From contig CM075186.1 of the NCBI GenBank assembly GCA_037577475.1, forward strand, positions 30,216,334-30,280,333: a stretch of 64,000 bases of DNA, written 5' to 3'. Source of the DNA: Chaunax sp. Z400. Its lineage: Eukaryota > Chordata > Actinopteri > Lophiiformes > Chaunacidae. This document shows positions 11,995-25,806 of this stretch, in pieces. Below the pieces are notes generated by a model that made no database searches, was not told the origin of the DNA, and was given only the letters and a program-made list of their open reading frames with translations. Within the stretch, counting starts at the first letter, position 1. Every line of letters starts with the position of its first letter. The translations under genes and the position numbers were made by a program.

Positions 11995-12916
11995 GAGAAA
12001 ATAATATCCTCTTTTTCCTTTCTTAGTCTTTTCTCTGGCCTCCCTTCTTTCTCCACCTCCTCCTGTCGTGACATGTTGGACTGCTCTTGAGAAATAGTTT
12101 GTGAACCAGTAGAAACACTCCTCCAGTGGAGCCTGTGGTGGAGGTGAAACTGACTTTTGCAACATATTTACATGGAGTGGCTCCTATATTAGTCATCCAT
12201 CATGCCTTCCCTGATCATTTGTTCTGTGGTTGCTGTACTGTGGATACCTAAACATTACATTTAGTTTCAGAGGAGAGCTGTAGTGTCCAATGACCCTTCA
12301 CAAAAATACACACCTTAGTGCTCTGCATTATAACTAGAGTTTGGTGTAACCCTGGATTTTCCAAACTGTCCCAGCTCTATGTGGTCTACCAAGAGATCGT
12401 TAACGCAGCTTTAACAACAGATGATCCTACCTGTAGAAACTCTAGTCTTCGGGGTATGACTAACAGCAGAAAAAACAGCAAACACTGTGTAGCCTCAGGC
12501 ACAGAATAGACTCATAGGGGTGTGACCAGAGTGTTGCTTAACCCGATGACAGACAACTCATGAATAGCTGCCAGATACACACAGCACTACCTTGCAAACA
12601 ACAGAGAGAAATGGAGGGTGGATGAGGGCCTGGTTGTAGTTGGTTACTTCTTCTGGATGCGTTGTGGTCTTCAGGAGGTGCCCAAGGTCACTGCCCCTCT
12701 TATCCGAGTCTGCAGGCTGTAATTATTCACAGTGATCAAATCATGCATCTTACTTTAGCTTGTTTTACTATTACTGAGTTCTATTACTATTTATTCAAGG
12801 ATGTAACTCGGTAGCTAGCTAGGTTTATAGAAAGGTGACTTCTTTATCCCACTTACAAGATTCAAGTCCATCAGACTGAAATAGTTATCACTGATTTCAG
12901 ATATATGTGCAGCGAC
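10860..12916. other. intergenic DNA with one CT/ACAG microsatellite
   Basis: No convincing exon. The only clear structure is a compound microsatellite at about 11936-11993: (CT)n followed by (CAGA)n. Short open frames here show no family signature. Confidence 0.5.
11936..11993. repeat. (CT)n(CAGA)n microsatellite
   Basis: About 9 CT dinucleotides followed by about 10 CAGA tetranucleotides. Confidence 0.95.
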
Positions 12917-14165
12917 AAGAGGTGCACTGATCAATTGGCTGGCCGATTGATTGGCGCTGGGAGGTTCATTGTGCTATGACCAGTGACCGGCCAAGCAATG
13001 CCAGTATGGCCGGTTGCGTGCAGGGTACACATATGGCAGACGATGTTTCACGCCGCAGCATGTAACAAGCACACACATCAAACATGAGTGACATAAAAAT
13101 ATCATCACCAGCATGGAATTCTTTTCACCGTCAATGAAGAAAACATTAAGCTTGCAGTTTGTAATCCCTGTAAAACCAAATTATGGCGCAGAGGAACAAA
13201 CCTGAAAATGCTCGGAACAACAAACTAAAATAAATAAATAAAATTAAATAATCACCTCAAGGAACATATTAAAGAAGCTAACATTAGCAGAGTGGCTAAA
13301 GCCTGTGACAGCACAGAGCCAGCCAAAGCTCGCTGATATCTATCATGAGCAAAGAAATAGCCTACAAGCATCGACAGGGAGCGTCTGTTTGGCTTGGCTG
13401 GACATGTGATAGATGAGAGAAGGCAGCAATGAACAGAAATGTACCATTAATGTTCAAGTGACTGGGCCCATACATATGCTAACACACAACAACCTCTTCT
13501 TCTTCTCTCAATTTACTACTGTAAATCTAGTGCAAGAGTGTATAACATCATGTCACACAACAGCCTCAAGGTGCACTGTTGTGTTTCTATCGGTCTGTCA
13601 GGTATTAGGCATTGCATCCTTTTTGCACCCGTTTTCATTGAGAAAAACTAAATACTGCTCTTTGCTTCGGTTGAGGTTTAAAGAAAAAAGGTTTGTCCTG
13701 TAACCTGTTAAACTTTTATTTTGAGATATGTAAAAAAGAGAAAAGGGTCAAGGGGTCCTGTAATCTGTTGCATTTTTAAAGGTTTTTGTTATAAAGTTCT
13801 GTTGTACCTGTTTCTTTTGGGAAAGTAAAAAATGTTTGATTAAATGGAAAATTATACACTGCATCATTTTCAGTTTTATTTTATTTGTACAAAAAAGCTG
13901 TACAGTAAAACAAAGCACTTTATTTTGACCTCGATTTTGAGACAAGGTCCTAGTTCTCTGTTTCAGTTTGAGAAAAAAAGTTATTTATTTCAAATGTTAT
14001 AAAAGGTATACATTAATTTTTTTCTATTAAAGAAAAGTTACAAAAATGTTTGTGCATGCTGTCAAATATGGTTTTAAAACATTTAAGAAAAGAGAAATCT
14101 GAACTGCCAAAATCAGTACCAGAAGGTCAGTACTTCATAAAATTGGCTATTGGAATCAGCCCAGA
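12917..14165. mobile_element. degenerate hAT-like element
   Basis: Left side has AGGTGCACTGATCAATTGGC with CCGATTGATTGG repeats; right side ends in TTGGCTATTGGAATCAGCCC. Fish hAT elements commonly end in a GTGCACTGATC-type terminus and its complement with GGTATCGGCC-like motifs. Inside (13084-13230) a broken frame starts Met-Ser-Asp and includes a Pro-Ala-Trp context like the N-terminal zinc-finger region of hAT transposases, with several stops. Non-functional remnant; the family call is inference. Confidence 0.45.
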
Positions 14166-14302
14166 CACTGTAACACTGTAATCATATCACTGTGTAACAC
14201 TGTAACCATTTAACACTAACACTGTAACACTAACACTGTAACATGTAACACTAACACTGTAACGCTGTAACATTGTAACACTCACACTAACACTGTAGCA
14301 CA
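14166..14302. repeat. TAACACTGTAACAC minisatellite
   Basis: Short degenerate tandem repeat of TAACACTGTAACAC-type units, about 140 bases. Confidence 0.85.
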
Positions 14303-14930
14303 CTCAGCCAGTGTATCTTTAGTTCATTATCCATATTAAATTGTTGTGTTAGCTTACCAGCAATTCTATCACTTTCCATTCATTCCATTTCATTCACAAT
14401 GTGGTGGTTCAGAAATTACCCATCACCCTCAGAGACGTGTCTGTGAAACACACAACAGAAGATGTGAATGTATATATGCTGCCCATGCCTGTATTTTAGG
14501 GCTTTATTAAGCAAGCTGTCGACACACCATTGTATCATGTGTATGTGTGTTTGATTGTGTGGGTGACTGCAGTACACTGTTTAATACACCACTGTGGCAT
14601 GAAAAATGCATGCATCAATATGTTGCAACTCTCTATCTCCACAGACATGATGGTGTCATGTGTGTGTAATAAAAACAAAACCCAAAGGTGTCTGGTTTAA
14701 ATGGTTTCAAACACAGGGGCATGAATCTCAACACTTTGATCACTCAAGTACAGTCAATCTATTGAGAAAGCTACAGCTGAGACTGCAGCTTTAGATGATT
14801 CAGCACTGAGCAGGTGGAGACAAGACATCAATAACCAAAGCATATTAAAACACAACAAGTCTGTACTGTTAACCATGGAAGATATCCCCCTAACATTATA
14901 CCATGAGTCAATTTAAGAAGTACAACTGAG
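14303..14930. other. intergenic DNA, no gene seen
   Basis: No exon, RNA gene or clear repeat family recognised. Confidence 0.4.
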
Positions 14931-14939
14931 CCCGATCGT

Positions 14940-15632
14940 GGTGGGTGTGGGGTGTGTGGGGGTAGGGCCGGTGGTGGGGGGTCCCTTGTAGGCCCCCTCT
15001 GCCCTGTGTCCCTGGTGGCGCACCTGGGCGCTCTGGCGGCACTGGTCAGGTAACTTCCTGTGCCCTGGGCCCATACGTTGTACTTGGGCCCCTATGGTGC
15101 TGTGGGTTCTGCGTCCCGGATGTTCTCATGACTGGGGGGACTGACCGGACTATCTGGTTTCTGTTGGACTCTGGAGGGGGTCCTGTTCACGGGTGTTGGC
15201 TTTGCTGCATGATCCCAGCCCAACACACCAGCATCCACTATGACCCGATCTTCAGTGTTGATTGGGGCCACCAGTGGCTGCTGAGTCAGTGTTGAGGTCA
15301 ACATCACCGCTCTGTATTCGGTTCTCGGGACTCTTTAGGCTCTGGGCTGGCTGAGGGTGCATGGAACACAAACCAGGACACAGCTCATTGGTGTTACTGC
15401 CTGTCCTCTCGTCCCTGTTTGTCTTGTTTTGTCTCTCTGTTTCACTCATGGTGGACCACGCCCTCTTTGATGAGAGATAGGTATTAGTTCCAAATCAAAT
15501 GTAACAGGCTAGTCTTTCAAAGAGGGCTGGTGTAGGTCAGACACACACTCACAAGCACAGGAATACTAATTATCTGCTGCAAGATCAAACTGCATGTATT
15601 TTAAAGAAATGGTTTTTATGGCACAAACCATA
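14940..15632 (-). repeat. left arm of a spaced inverted repeat (LINE-like, GC-rich)
   Basis: Reads on the minus strand as a match to 17403-18100. The best conserved part is 15232-15545, which includes CACTCATGGTGGACCACGCC and the CCGATCTTCAGTGTTGATTG block. The outer part (14940-15190) is GC-rich and more diverged. Both arms encode the same short peptide (core Ser-Pro-Glu-Asn-Arg-Ile-Gln-Ser-Gly-Asp-Val-Asp), but the frames are short and I regard them as repeat-derived. The family is not identified; a non-LTR retrotransposon is possible. Confidence 0.7.
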
Positions 15633-16173
15633 AGAATACGTGCAGACAGATATTTGATTAAAAATAAAAATAAAAAATAAAAAATGGAGAAACGGGGAAA
15701 CTACGCCTCAGATGGTGAAAGGATGAAAAGGAGAAATGGAGTGTGAAATTAATACCAGTGTGTGAAATAAATCCAAATATAACCAATTTGACAAAGAATA
15801 ATTAAACAGATGTTTGATTTCTCCTCCCTGAAGAATAAATACAAACAGATAAATCTGTCACTGCAAACGAACACATCAAACAATATTGTTTTGATGTTAC
15901 TGAAATTCATTATCATAAATAAAAAAGTAAACCGACGGTCAAAAGACACGGAAGTCATTTTTGATGCCACATTCTGATGCAAATGCACAGTTTCATGTCT
16001 TGGTTTTATATAGGCTATAGTATATTTTTGTTTCACAGAGTGTTCACTTGTTATGACTCTTACTTTGATTTATCTCTAAGTTTTAAATGTGTTTTGTGTA
16101 GTGGGCTTTGTAACCGTGCTTTGACAGCTGCTATACCAATAACATCATCATTATTATCATCATTATTACTATA
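15633..16173. other. spacer DNA inside the inverted repeat
   Basis: AT-rich, with an (AAAAT)n-like run near 15660. No exon recognised. Confidence 0.4.
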
Positions 16174-16588
16174 CTGACTAACAGTAGAAACGTATATTTT
16201 TTTTGATGTCATGCCATCCTGTTCATATTAAATATCAAAGGTAAATTATGGTTCACGTCTTTATTCAACCTTTAGCCATACAGAAAAATCATTTTTGTGC
16301 AGATTATTGGTTTTTGTCTTAGTGTTTACAAGTCAGAAAGTGTGGATGGTGAGACAGAGAACAACAATAGTTACTACTGTGTGTGTCTACCTCCAGCATT
16401 TATCACTACTTTACACCTCCTGAATGGATAAGATGTTAATCTGGACTTGTAGGATGACATCATTCTTCCTGCAGAGCTGTGACAAGTTGTTCATGTGTTG
16501 CTGGAGCAGGATCTCTCTCTCTGACCTGGTGATCCTGAACATCCCACAGATGCTCTATTGGGTTGAGATCTGGTGAATATGCTGGTCA
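16174..16588 (-). mobile_element. Tc1-like element fragment (3' part, minus)
   Basis: Begins just after a TA dinucleotide with CTGACTAACAGTAGAAACG, a diverged terminal repeat of the element at 41238-42562, and stays collinear with it to about 16588. It lacks the 155-base insertion present at about 41411-41565, showing that the insertion there is secondary. The 16540-16588 part, read on the minus strand, encodes the Pro-Asp-Leu-Asn-Pro-Ile-Glu segment carrying the third catalytic acid of Tc1/mariner transposases. Truncated and dead. Confidence 0.85.
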
Positions 16589-17402
16589 TGGTTCTAGAAC
16601 ACATTGTCAGGTTAACTCAGGATCTGGCTGAAAACACAGTTGTCTACATGAGAATATAGTGCAGAACTTTAGGGACTTGATTGACGGATTGAGTCACTGG
16701 CTTATGACTTTTAGGGGGAGGGGGTTGGAGATGGTGAGTGGGTGTGTGTGTTTGTCATACAGGAGACAGAGGGGATTTCCTGCTGTAAGCCAGGCATCCA
16801 TGACTCAGTCAGTGAGTCAGGAGAACACATGGGCACAAGAATGTGCACTGAGACAATGAGGACCACAGAGAATACTTACACTACCCTTCATATCTGTGTA
16901 TTTATACTCCACTACATAACAAGGACCTGTATGCAATAAAACAACAACAAACAAGTGGAAAAGACAAATAGGTGTTTTTGATGTGGTGTAATAAAGACGA
17001 ATCATGACCCATACAGAGAAACATCTCCCCCTGATTAAAACATACAGATATGTTCTTCATCTGTGTCATAGAGTTCCATTAAAAACACATTGGTAAGCCA
17101 GTCTGTGCACTGGCTGATGTGATCCTTCATTACAATGGACACACTGCAGTTTATTTTTTACTCAAGCCCACACAGACTGTCCTGGGCCACAAATACTATG
17201 GACCAAATGTGGATTAGTTCACAGCTGACAATAGTCCAACAAATCCACAATTTCCTTTTACTTTGTGAAAACTAAAGTCAGCAGCTGTTTGATGACAAAC
17301 TACACATGTTCTATATTTGGCTTGGGGCTGTTAGAGACAGACTAACACACATTTGGTCTTTGTATCTTTGACAATGTTTTGTTTTGTTTTTTTAATCTGT
17401 CT
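16589..17402. other. spacer DNA, no gene seen
   Basis: Short open frames at 16659-16939 have no recognised similarity. No splice-flanked exon found. Confidence 0.4.
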
Positions 17403-18320
17403 TTATGGTTTGTGCCAAGATTGGTAGAAACCATTTCTGAAAGAAAATACATGCAGTTAGATCCTGCAGCAGATAAGGGGGTTTTTTGTTTTTGTTTTTC
17501 TGTGTGTGAGTGTGTGTCTGACCTACACCAGCCCTCTTTGAAAGACTAGCCTGTTACATTTGATTTGGAACTAATACCTATCTCTCATCAAAGAGGGCGT
17601 GATCCACCATGAGTGAAACAGAGAGACAAAACAAGACAAACAGGGACGAGAGGACAGGCAGTAACACCAATGAGCTGTGTCCTGGTTTGTGTTCCACTCA
17701 ACCCTCAGCTAAAGAGTCCCGAGAACCGAATACAGAGCGGTGATGTTGACCTCAACACTGACTCAGCAGCCACTGGTGGCCCCAATCAACACTGAAGATC
17801 GGGTCGTAGTAGATGCTGGTGAGTTGGGCCGGGATCATGCAACAAGATCCCCACTGGTGTACAGAGCCCCCTTCAAAGTCAAATAGAAGCTGGACAGCCC
17901 ACCCCACCAAGCCACGAGAACATCCGGGACGCAGGGCCCACAGCACCACAGTGGGCCCGGAACAACGAACAGGCCCAGGGCCCAGGAAGCACCCCGACCA
18001 GCTCTGCGGGAGCGCACAGGCACACCACCCGGGGAACGGGGCCAGGGGGGGCCCCAAGGCCCAACCCACCGCCACCCACCCCCCAACACCAAGCCCACCA
18101 AGAACCAGCAAACAGGTCATCCTCACGTACACACCGAGCCCCAGACATACCCCGGCACGGCAAGCAGCGCATGACATGAGCAATACGGCCACTGGCAATT
18201 TGGCCCCAATAGGCCAGGATGCCCATAGCACCAAGGGCCCCACCCCCCAGACGCCTACACCATCATGGAGAACCGGCCGGCTACCTCACCCCCATCATGC
18301 AGGATTTATTGTGTGTGTTA
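17403..18320 (+). repeat. right arm of the spaced inverted repeat
   Basis: The + strand counterpart of 14940-15632, starting at TTTATGGTTTGTGCC and including CACCATGAGTGAAACAGAGA. It continues farther than the left arm through a very GC-rich stretch (17930-18290) full of CCCACC and GGGCCC. Frames of up to 194 residues here follow from GC-rich, stop-poor sequence and have no recognisable domain. Confidence 0.7.
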
Positions 18321-18640
18321 GTCATGGGTGGGTATGTGGTCATGTACGTGGCTCTGATTTTGGGTGTGATTCTGGTTGGGAGTTAGATGATTTATGAATG
18401 TATTCCAGGTTTCATTAAAGACTGATATATTGTTTTTCTTTCTATTGAAATATGTTCTGTAAATAAGTTGATCCAATGAGTGATGTGGGAAGAGTTTTTA
18501 GTTTTCCAATTTTGAAAGATTATTTTCTTGGCGATGGTTAAGTAAAGGGTTTTCTGTATTTAACTGGAATGGTGACTTGTGTCAAGTCTCCCAGCATGCA
18601 AAGTGATGAGGAGAGTGGGATTCTACAGCCCAGAATAATG
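18321..18640. other. repeat-like flank, no gene seen
   Basis: AT-rich sequence between the inverted-repeat arm and the second array-bearing element. TTCCAGGTTTCATTAAAGAC resembles the end of a retroelement, but I cannot name it. Confidence 0.35.
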
Positions 18641-18709
18641 ATACACACTCACATGTAAAGAATATGCAGCAATCAGAGCTCAGGTTTGATAAAAGAAGAG
18701 AAACAGAAC

Positions 18710-19031
18710 ATGATGAGAGGAAGAGGAGGTGATGAAGATGATGAGAGAGGAAGAGCAGGTGATGAAGATGATGAGAGAGGAAGAGCAGGTGATGAAGATG
18801 ATGAGAGAGGAAGAGCAGGTGATGAAGATGATGAGAGAGGAAGAGCAGGTGATGAAGATGATGAGAGAGGAAGAGCAGGTGATGAAGATGATGAGAGAGG
18901 AAGAGCAGGTGATGAAGATGATGAGAGAGGAAGAGCCGGTGATGAAGATGATGAGAGAGGAAGAGCAGGTGATGAAGATGATGAGAGAGGAAGAGGAGGT
19001 GATGAAGATGATGAGAGAGGAAGAGCAGGTA
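18710..19031. repeat. 30-bp purine-rich tandem array (copy 2)
   Basis: Eleven nearly identical 30-base units with core GATGATGAGAGAGGAAGAG. Much more homogeneous than copy 1, as expected for recent amplification or conversion. The + frame runs open through this array and the next. Confidence 0.95.
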
Positions 19032-19055
19032 CTGTGACTAGGATAGGATCAGCAA

Positions 19056-21515
19056 CACAAACCTATAGGCTCAATATAACAACAACAACTCAAACCTATA
19101 GGCTCATTATAACAACAACAACTCAAACCTATAGGCTCATTATAACAACAACAACTCAAACCTATAGGCTCATTATAACAACAACAACTCAAACCTATAG
19201 GCTCATTATAACAACAACAACTCAAACCTATAGGCTCATTATAACAACAACAACTCAAACCTATAGGCTCATTATAACAACAACAAATCAAACCTATAGG
19301 CTCCATATAAAAACAACACAAACCTATAGGCTCAATATAACAACAACACAAACCTATAGGCTCAGTATAACAACAACACAAACCTATAGGCTCAAATTAA
19401 CAACAACACAAACCTATAGGCTCAAATTAACAACAACACAAACCTATAGGCTCAAATTAACAACAACACAAACCTATAGGCTCAATATAACAACAACACA
19501 AACCTATAGACTCAATATAACAACACAAACCTATAGGCTCAATATAACAACAACACAAACCTATAGGCTCCATATAACACCACAAACCTATAGGCTCATT
19601 ATAACAACAACAACTCAAACCTACAGGCTCCATATAAAAACAATACAAACCTATAGGCTCAATATAACAACAACACAAACCTATAGGATCAATATAACAA
19701 CAACGCAAACCTATAGGCTCAAATTAACAACAACACAAACCTATAGGCTCCATATAAAAACAACACAAACCTATAGGCTCAATATAACAACAATACAAAC
19801 CTATAGGCTCAAATTAACAACAACACAAACCTATAGGCTCAAATTAACAACAACACAAACCTATAGGCTCAATATAACAACAACAACACAAACCTATAGG
19901 CTCAAATTAACAACAACTCAAACCTATAGGCTCCATATAAAAACAACACAAACCTATAGGCTCAATATAACAACAATACAAACCTATAGGCTCAAATTAA
20001 CAACAACACAAACCTATAGGCTCAAATTAACAACAACACAAACCTATAGGCTCAATATAACAACAACACAAACCTATAGGCTCAATATAACAACAACACA
20101 AACCTATAGGCTCAATATAACAACAACTCAAACCTATAGGCTCAATATAACAACACCACAAACCTATAGGCTCAAATTAACAACAACACAAACCTATAGG
20201 CTCAATACAACAACAACACAAACCTATAGGCTCAATATAACAACAAAACAAACCTATAGGATCAATATAACAACAACACAAACCTATAGGCTCAAATTAA
20301 CAACAACACAAACCTATAGGCTCAGTATAACAACAACACAAACCTATAGGCTCAGTATAACAACAACACAAACCTATAGGCTCAATATAACAACACAAAC
20401 CTATAGGCTCAATATAACAACAACACAAACCTATAGGCTCAATATAACAACACAAACCTATAGGCTCAATATAACAACACAAACCTATAGGCTCCATATA
20501 ACAACACAAACCTATAGGCTCATTATAACAACAACACAAACCTATAGGCTCCATATAACAACACAAACCTATAGGCTCATTATAACAACAACAACTCAAA
20601 CCGATTGACTCAATAGAACAACACAAACCTATAGGCTCAATATAACAACAACACAAACCTATAGGCTCAATATAACAACAACACAAACCTATAAGCTCAA
20701 TATAACAACACAAACCTATAGGCTCAATATAACAACAACACAAACCTATAAGCTGAATATAACAACACAAACCTATAGGCTCAATATAACAACAACACAA
20801 ACCTATAGGATCAATATAACAACAACACAAACCTATAGGCTCAAATTAACAACAACTCAAACCTATAGGCTCCATATAAAAACAACACAAACCTATAGGC
20901 TCAAATTAACAACAATACAAACCTATAGGCTCCATATAAAAACAACACAAACCTATAGGCTCAATATAACAACACAAACCTATAGGATCAATGTAACAAC
21001 AACTCAAACCTATAGACTCAATATAACGACAACACAAACCTATAGGCTCAATATAACAACAATACAAACCTATAGGCTCAAATTAACAACAACACAAACC
21101 TATAGGCTCAATATAACAACAACACAAACCTATAGGCTCAATATAACAACAACACAAACCTATAGGATCAATGTAACAACAACTCAAACCTATAGGCTCA
21201 ATATAACAACAACACAAACCTATAGACTCAATATAACAACAACACAAACCTATAGGCTCAATACAACAACAACACAAACCTATAGACTCAATATAACAAC
21301 AACACAAACCTATAGGCTCCATATAACATCACAAACCTACACGCTCCATATAACAACACAAACCTATAGGCTCAATATAACAACACAAACCTATAGGCTC
21401 AATATAACAACAACACAAACCTATAGGCTCAATATAACAACAACACAAACCTGTAGGCTCAATATAACAACAACACAAATCTATAAGCTCAATATAACAA
21501 CACAAACCTACAGCA
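19056..21515. repeat. ACAAACCTATAG tandem array (copy 2)
   Basis: About 2.45 kb of units with core ACAAACCTATAGGCTCA followed by ATATAACAACAAC, TTATAACAACAAC, AAATTAACAACAAC or CATATAAAAACAAC. TATAGG dominates here; TATAGA dominates in copy 1. One + frame stays open from 18686 to 20608 across both arrays (640 codons), only because unit lengths are multiples of three. Confidence 0.95.
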
Positions 21516-22101
21516 TAATTATAGTCATAATATATTATTATTGTCTGATATTATTGTACACACATCTCGTGTTTATTTACTTCCCTGATGAAGGTCCTGT
21601 GACTCAAAGTTTAGCATTTGTGTTTATTAAAGATACTTGCATGGATCTAAGTGTGCTGAATATTTTTGATTAAGCTACTATTTTTTTGTGTACTGGCACC
21701 TTAGCATATCACCTGGTCGTGAGTGCGGTGAGCTTTCTTTAAAGTATTTACTGTTTAAGACATATTTCTATAATTCAAAATGATACAAACTCAAACACAA
21801 AGATGTAAAATAAGGTTTATAGAATTTCACTTGACAGGAGACCAGTGAGGAATCACAGATGAAGCACAAATCATAGATGATCATTTAACCTGCTTACAGC
21901 CATGGTTACGTTGTGTTTTTTTTATTTGCTGTAACTTGTTCCAGTGAAGTGTGGTAGTGTGTAATAAATGCAGTTTATTGAGTCTTCATCTGATTGTAAT
22001 CACTTTGTTTTAAATGTCTACATGGAAATAAATAACCAAATGTGCATAGTCTCTATCAGCTCTGTCCACCGGGCCTAGAACCATTTCTGGGGTAAACACT
22101 G

Positions 22102-22202
22102 ACATATATATTCAAATAATCATTCTGTCTTACAGTAATGTCTGAAACACACTAACTACTAGTGTCTGATCTCCACAGTGTTTCAGTGTCTGCCAAATTC
22201 CT
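22102..22202. other. short unannotated stretch
   Basis: Unique-looking sequence ahead of a CA microsatellite. Nothing recognised. Confidence 0.3.
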
Positions 22203-23695
<1,493 letters not shown>

Positions 23696-23850
23696 TTTTA
23701 GAAATGAGGCCCCTGATGTGTTCTTCTCTGCCCCATGCTTAACCAACGTACCAAGTTTCATGAAAATCCATTGATCACTTTTTCAATGTCATTTTGCTTA
23801 CAGACAGAAACGACACTGATCACTTGACCTCTTTAGCAGAGGTTATGATT
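23696..23850. mobile_element. RTE-like LINE 3' tail
   Basis: Contains ACCAAGTTTCATGAAAATCC, CTTACAGACAGAAACGACAC and CTTTAGCAGAGGTTATGA, matching the general form of fish RTE-clade 3' ends (CCAAGTTTCATGAAAATC, then a GACAGA run, then GCAGAGGTAAT). A related piece lies at 8640-8805. Confidence 0.5.
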
Positions 23851-24067
23851 CAGCTCTGCAACCTACAGATGTCACATTACTCCTTCACTGTTTCATCTGT
23901 AATTATAGCAGAGGTTTCATTTGTTTGTACAGGTTTATTTGTCGTCCTCTTTCAAACATGACAACAACATAACCAGTGCTTTTATTTCTGAGAACTTGAA
24001 AAGAGAAAAACAGCACATTCCTTTACAGGACAGTGACGTGTCCCTGAGTATGTATTCTGACTTTAGA

Positions 24068-24127
24068 CACACACCCACACACCCACACACACCCACACAC
24101 ACACACACACCCACCCACCCACCCACC

Positions 24128-24202
<75 letters not shown>

Positions 24203-24213
24203 ACCCACCCACC

Positions 24214-24298
<85 letters not shown>
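24068..24298. repeat. compound (CA)n/(CCCA)n microsatellite
   Basis: About 230 bases of CA repeats interrupted by two CCCA-repeat blocks (24110-24137 and 24200-24214). It may include reciprocal exchange between two blocks. Confidence 0.97.
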
Positions 24299-24299
<1 letters not shown>

Positions 24300-24577
24300 C
24301 CTGCTGAGAACCAACAAAAGGAAGGAATCTTCAGAGAAAATGTTAACTCCCGTTTCCCTCTCCTCCCCCTTCACCTTTTCCTTTTCTTTGTACTAACCCC
24401 CTGCTCTCCCCCTTCCCAGTCTCAGTCTGTGTACAGCTGGGTTACAGCAGGTCCTACTAAAACACTCACACTGAACCACAGGAGATGAACGGGTACACAA
24501 AGAGCCACAGAGAACCATGGAAGGAGTGATTTTACTTACACACACACACACAGACACACACACAGACACAGACTCAC

Positions 24578-24850
24578 CAGGTAGTTCATTTTGTCCCTGC
24601 TGCAGTCGGCTGTGGTAACTCCGGGGCAGGGCTGTAGCTCAGCCCCTGTGACACACTTTACCAAGTAGATCCTTTGTGGAGAGTAGGTCCCAAAAGATTC
24701 TGAAACTCCCCCACAGCTCCTCCACTCTCCCCCTTCCTCCTGTCCTATGCCCTTGTGTCCTCGCTGCCTTTCCTTCTGTCTTGTTCAGTCTTGTTTTCTC
24801 TCGTTGAGCAGATCCCTACACATTCTGCCGCTCCGTGATCTCACACAGTA
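24578..24850 (-). other. candidate minus-strand first exon (weak)
   Basis: On the minus strand, a GC-moderate leader of about 240 bases leads to ACAAAATGAACTACCTG (start codon at 24589-24587) followed immediately by GTGAGT, a consensus splice donor (24577-24572). The start context is favourable (A at -3). Only four codons would be encoded before the donor, and I found no partner exon at lower coordinates. The peptide is too short to identify. It may be chance. Confidence 0.2.
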
Positions 24851-25800
24851 AGAATGAGACCACTGCTTGACCCATTTACTTCTAACCCACTCACCCCTCT
24901 TGATCTCCCTCTCTCTCGATGTTTGAGGAAAAGAGGGAGGAGTGTGTAACATGACACGTCACTTCCTGTTGGATTCTGACATTCCCTCCATCCATTCTGG
25001 CCACTTGCCTGAGGAGCTCTTTTCATGTCAATAAGCTTTGCCCTCCCACTGTCTCTGCCCCCCCTCTGACTCCCCCTGGTGGTCAGAGACTGTCAGTGAA
25101 CATCTCGACCTCATCCATCTGTTTCTACCTTTAAAGAGGGGCTAAATAACCTGGACCCAGTACAGCAGTTAAGTCACATCAAGACAAGTTTCCTATGACT
25201 GTAGTCCTTTAGTTAGAGCACTGATAAGAATAACAATTCAGTATCAATAAAGCCAAATATGAAATAAATGATGAATAAATGTAACCTTGAGTTTAAAGGG
25301 AAAAAAGAGCTGCTTAAAAACTCACCAAACTAAATCAGAATGCTTCTCTATTTTTCCTAAAATATAAAACCAAATGAAAACCAGAAATTGTAAGAGTTTA
25401 ACCTGAAAAGCCTACATTTATTCACATTTTTAATACTGCTGAAATCCAGTGATAGACAGCCTGGAGAAAAGCCCACCTCATCAATAACACATTTATATTT
25501 TTGTAATTGCTCAGAGTAAAGTGAGCACAGAACAAATTCCAGCAGGTGAATGTTGAAGCAGGAAGCAGGTTTGAAAACCTTAAGAAATGTTTACATTGGC
25601 CTGTTTAGGCAATAATTTTAGAGTCTAACACAAATTAGTTTGTTTATAACCTCTTTGTAAACGGATTAATAATCTGACTGCACAACATTACACACAAACA
25701 CACTGTAAACAGTGACTGACCTCGACTAGATCTGAACCAACAGAAGTAATAGTGTGTCTCGTGCTTTAATGTCGCGGGAGACCAGAGGGACATGACAACA
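24851..25800. other. intergenic DNA, no gene seen
   Basis: Moderately AT-rich sequence between the candidate exon and the GAA repeat. No exon or named repeat recognised. Confidence 0.4.
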
Positions 25801-25806
25801 GTGGCA

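Larger units (their letters stand above)
18641..22101. mobile_element. array-bearing element, copy 2 (left end missing)
   Basis: Homologous to 4419-7701: same lead-in (CACTCACATGTAAAGAA, GCTCAGGTTTGATAAAAGAA), same two arrays in the same order, and same right flank ending in CACCGGGCCTAGAACCATTT and GGGGTAAACACTG. The left inverted terminus seen in copy 1 is absent, so this copy is 5'-truncated or interrupted. The region of about 21570-21730 is extra relative to copy 1. Confidence 0.7.

Noticed and set aside
17752..18397. Open frames of 163-194 residues on both strands in GC-rich DNA
   Set aside because: Low stop-codon density from GC richness; frames on both strands overlap and none shows a domain. 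The region is one arm of an inverted repeat.
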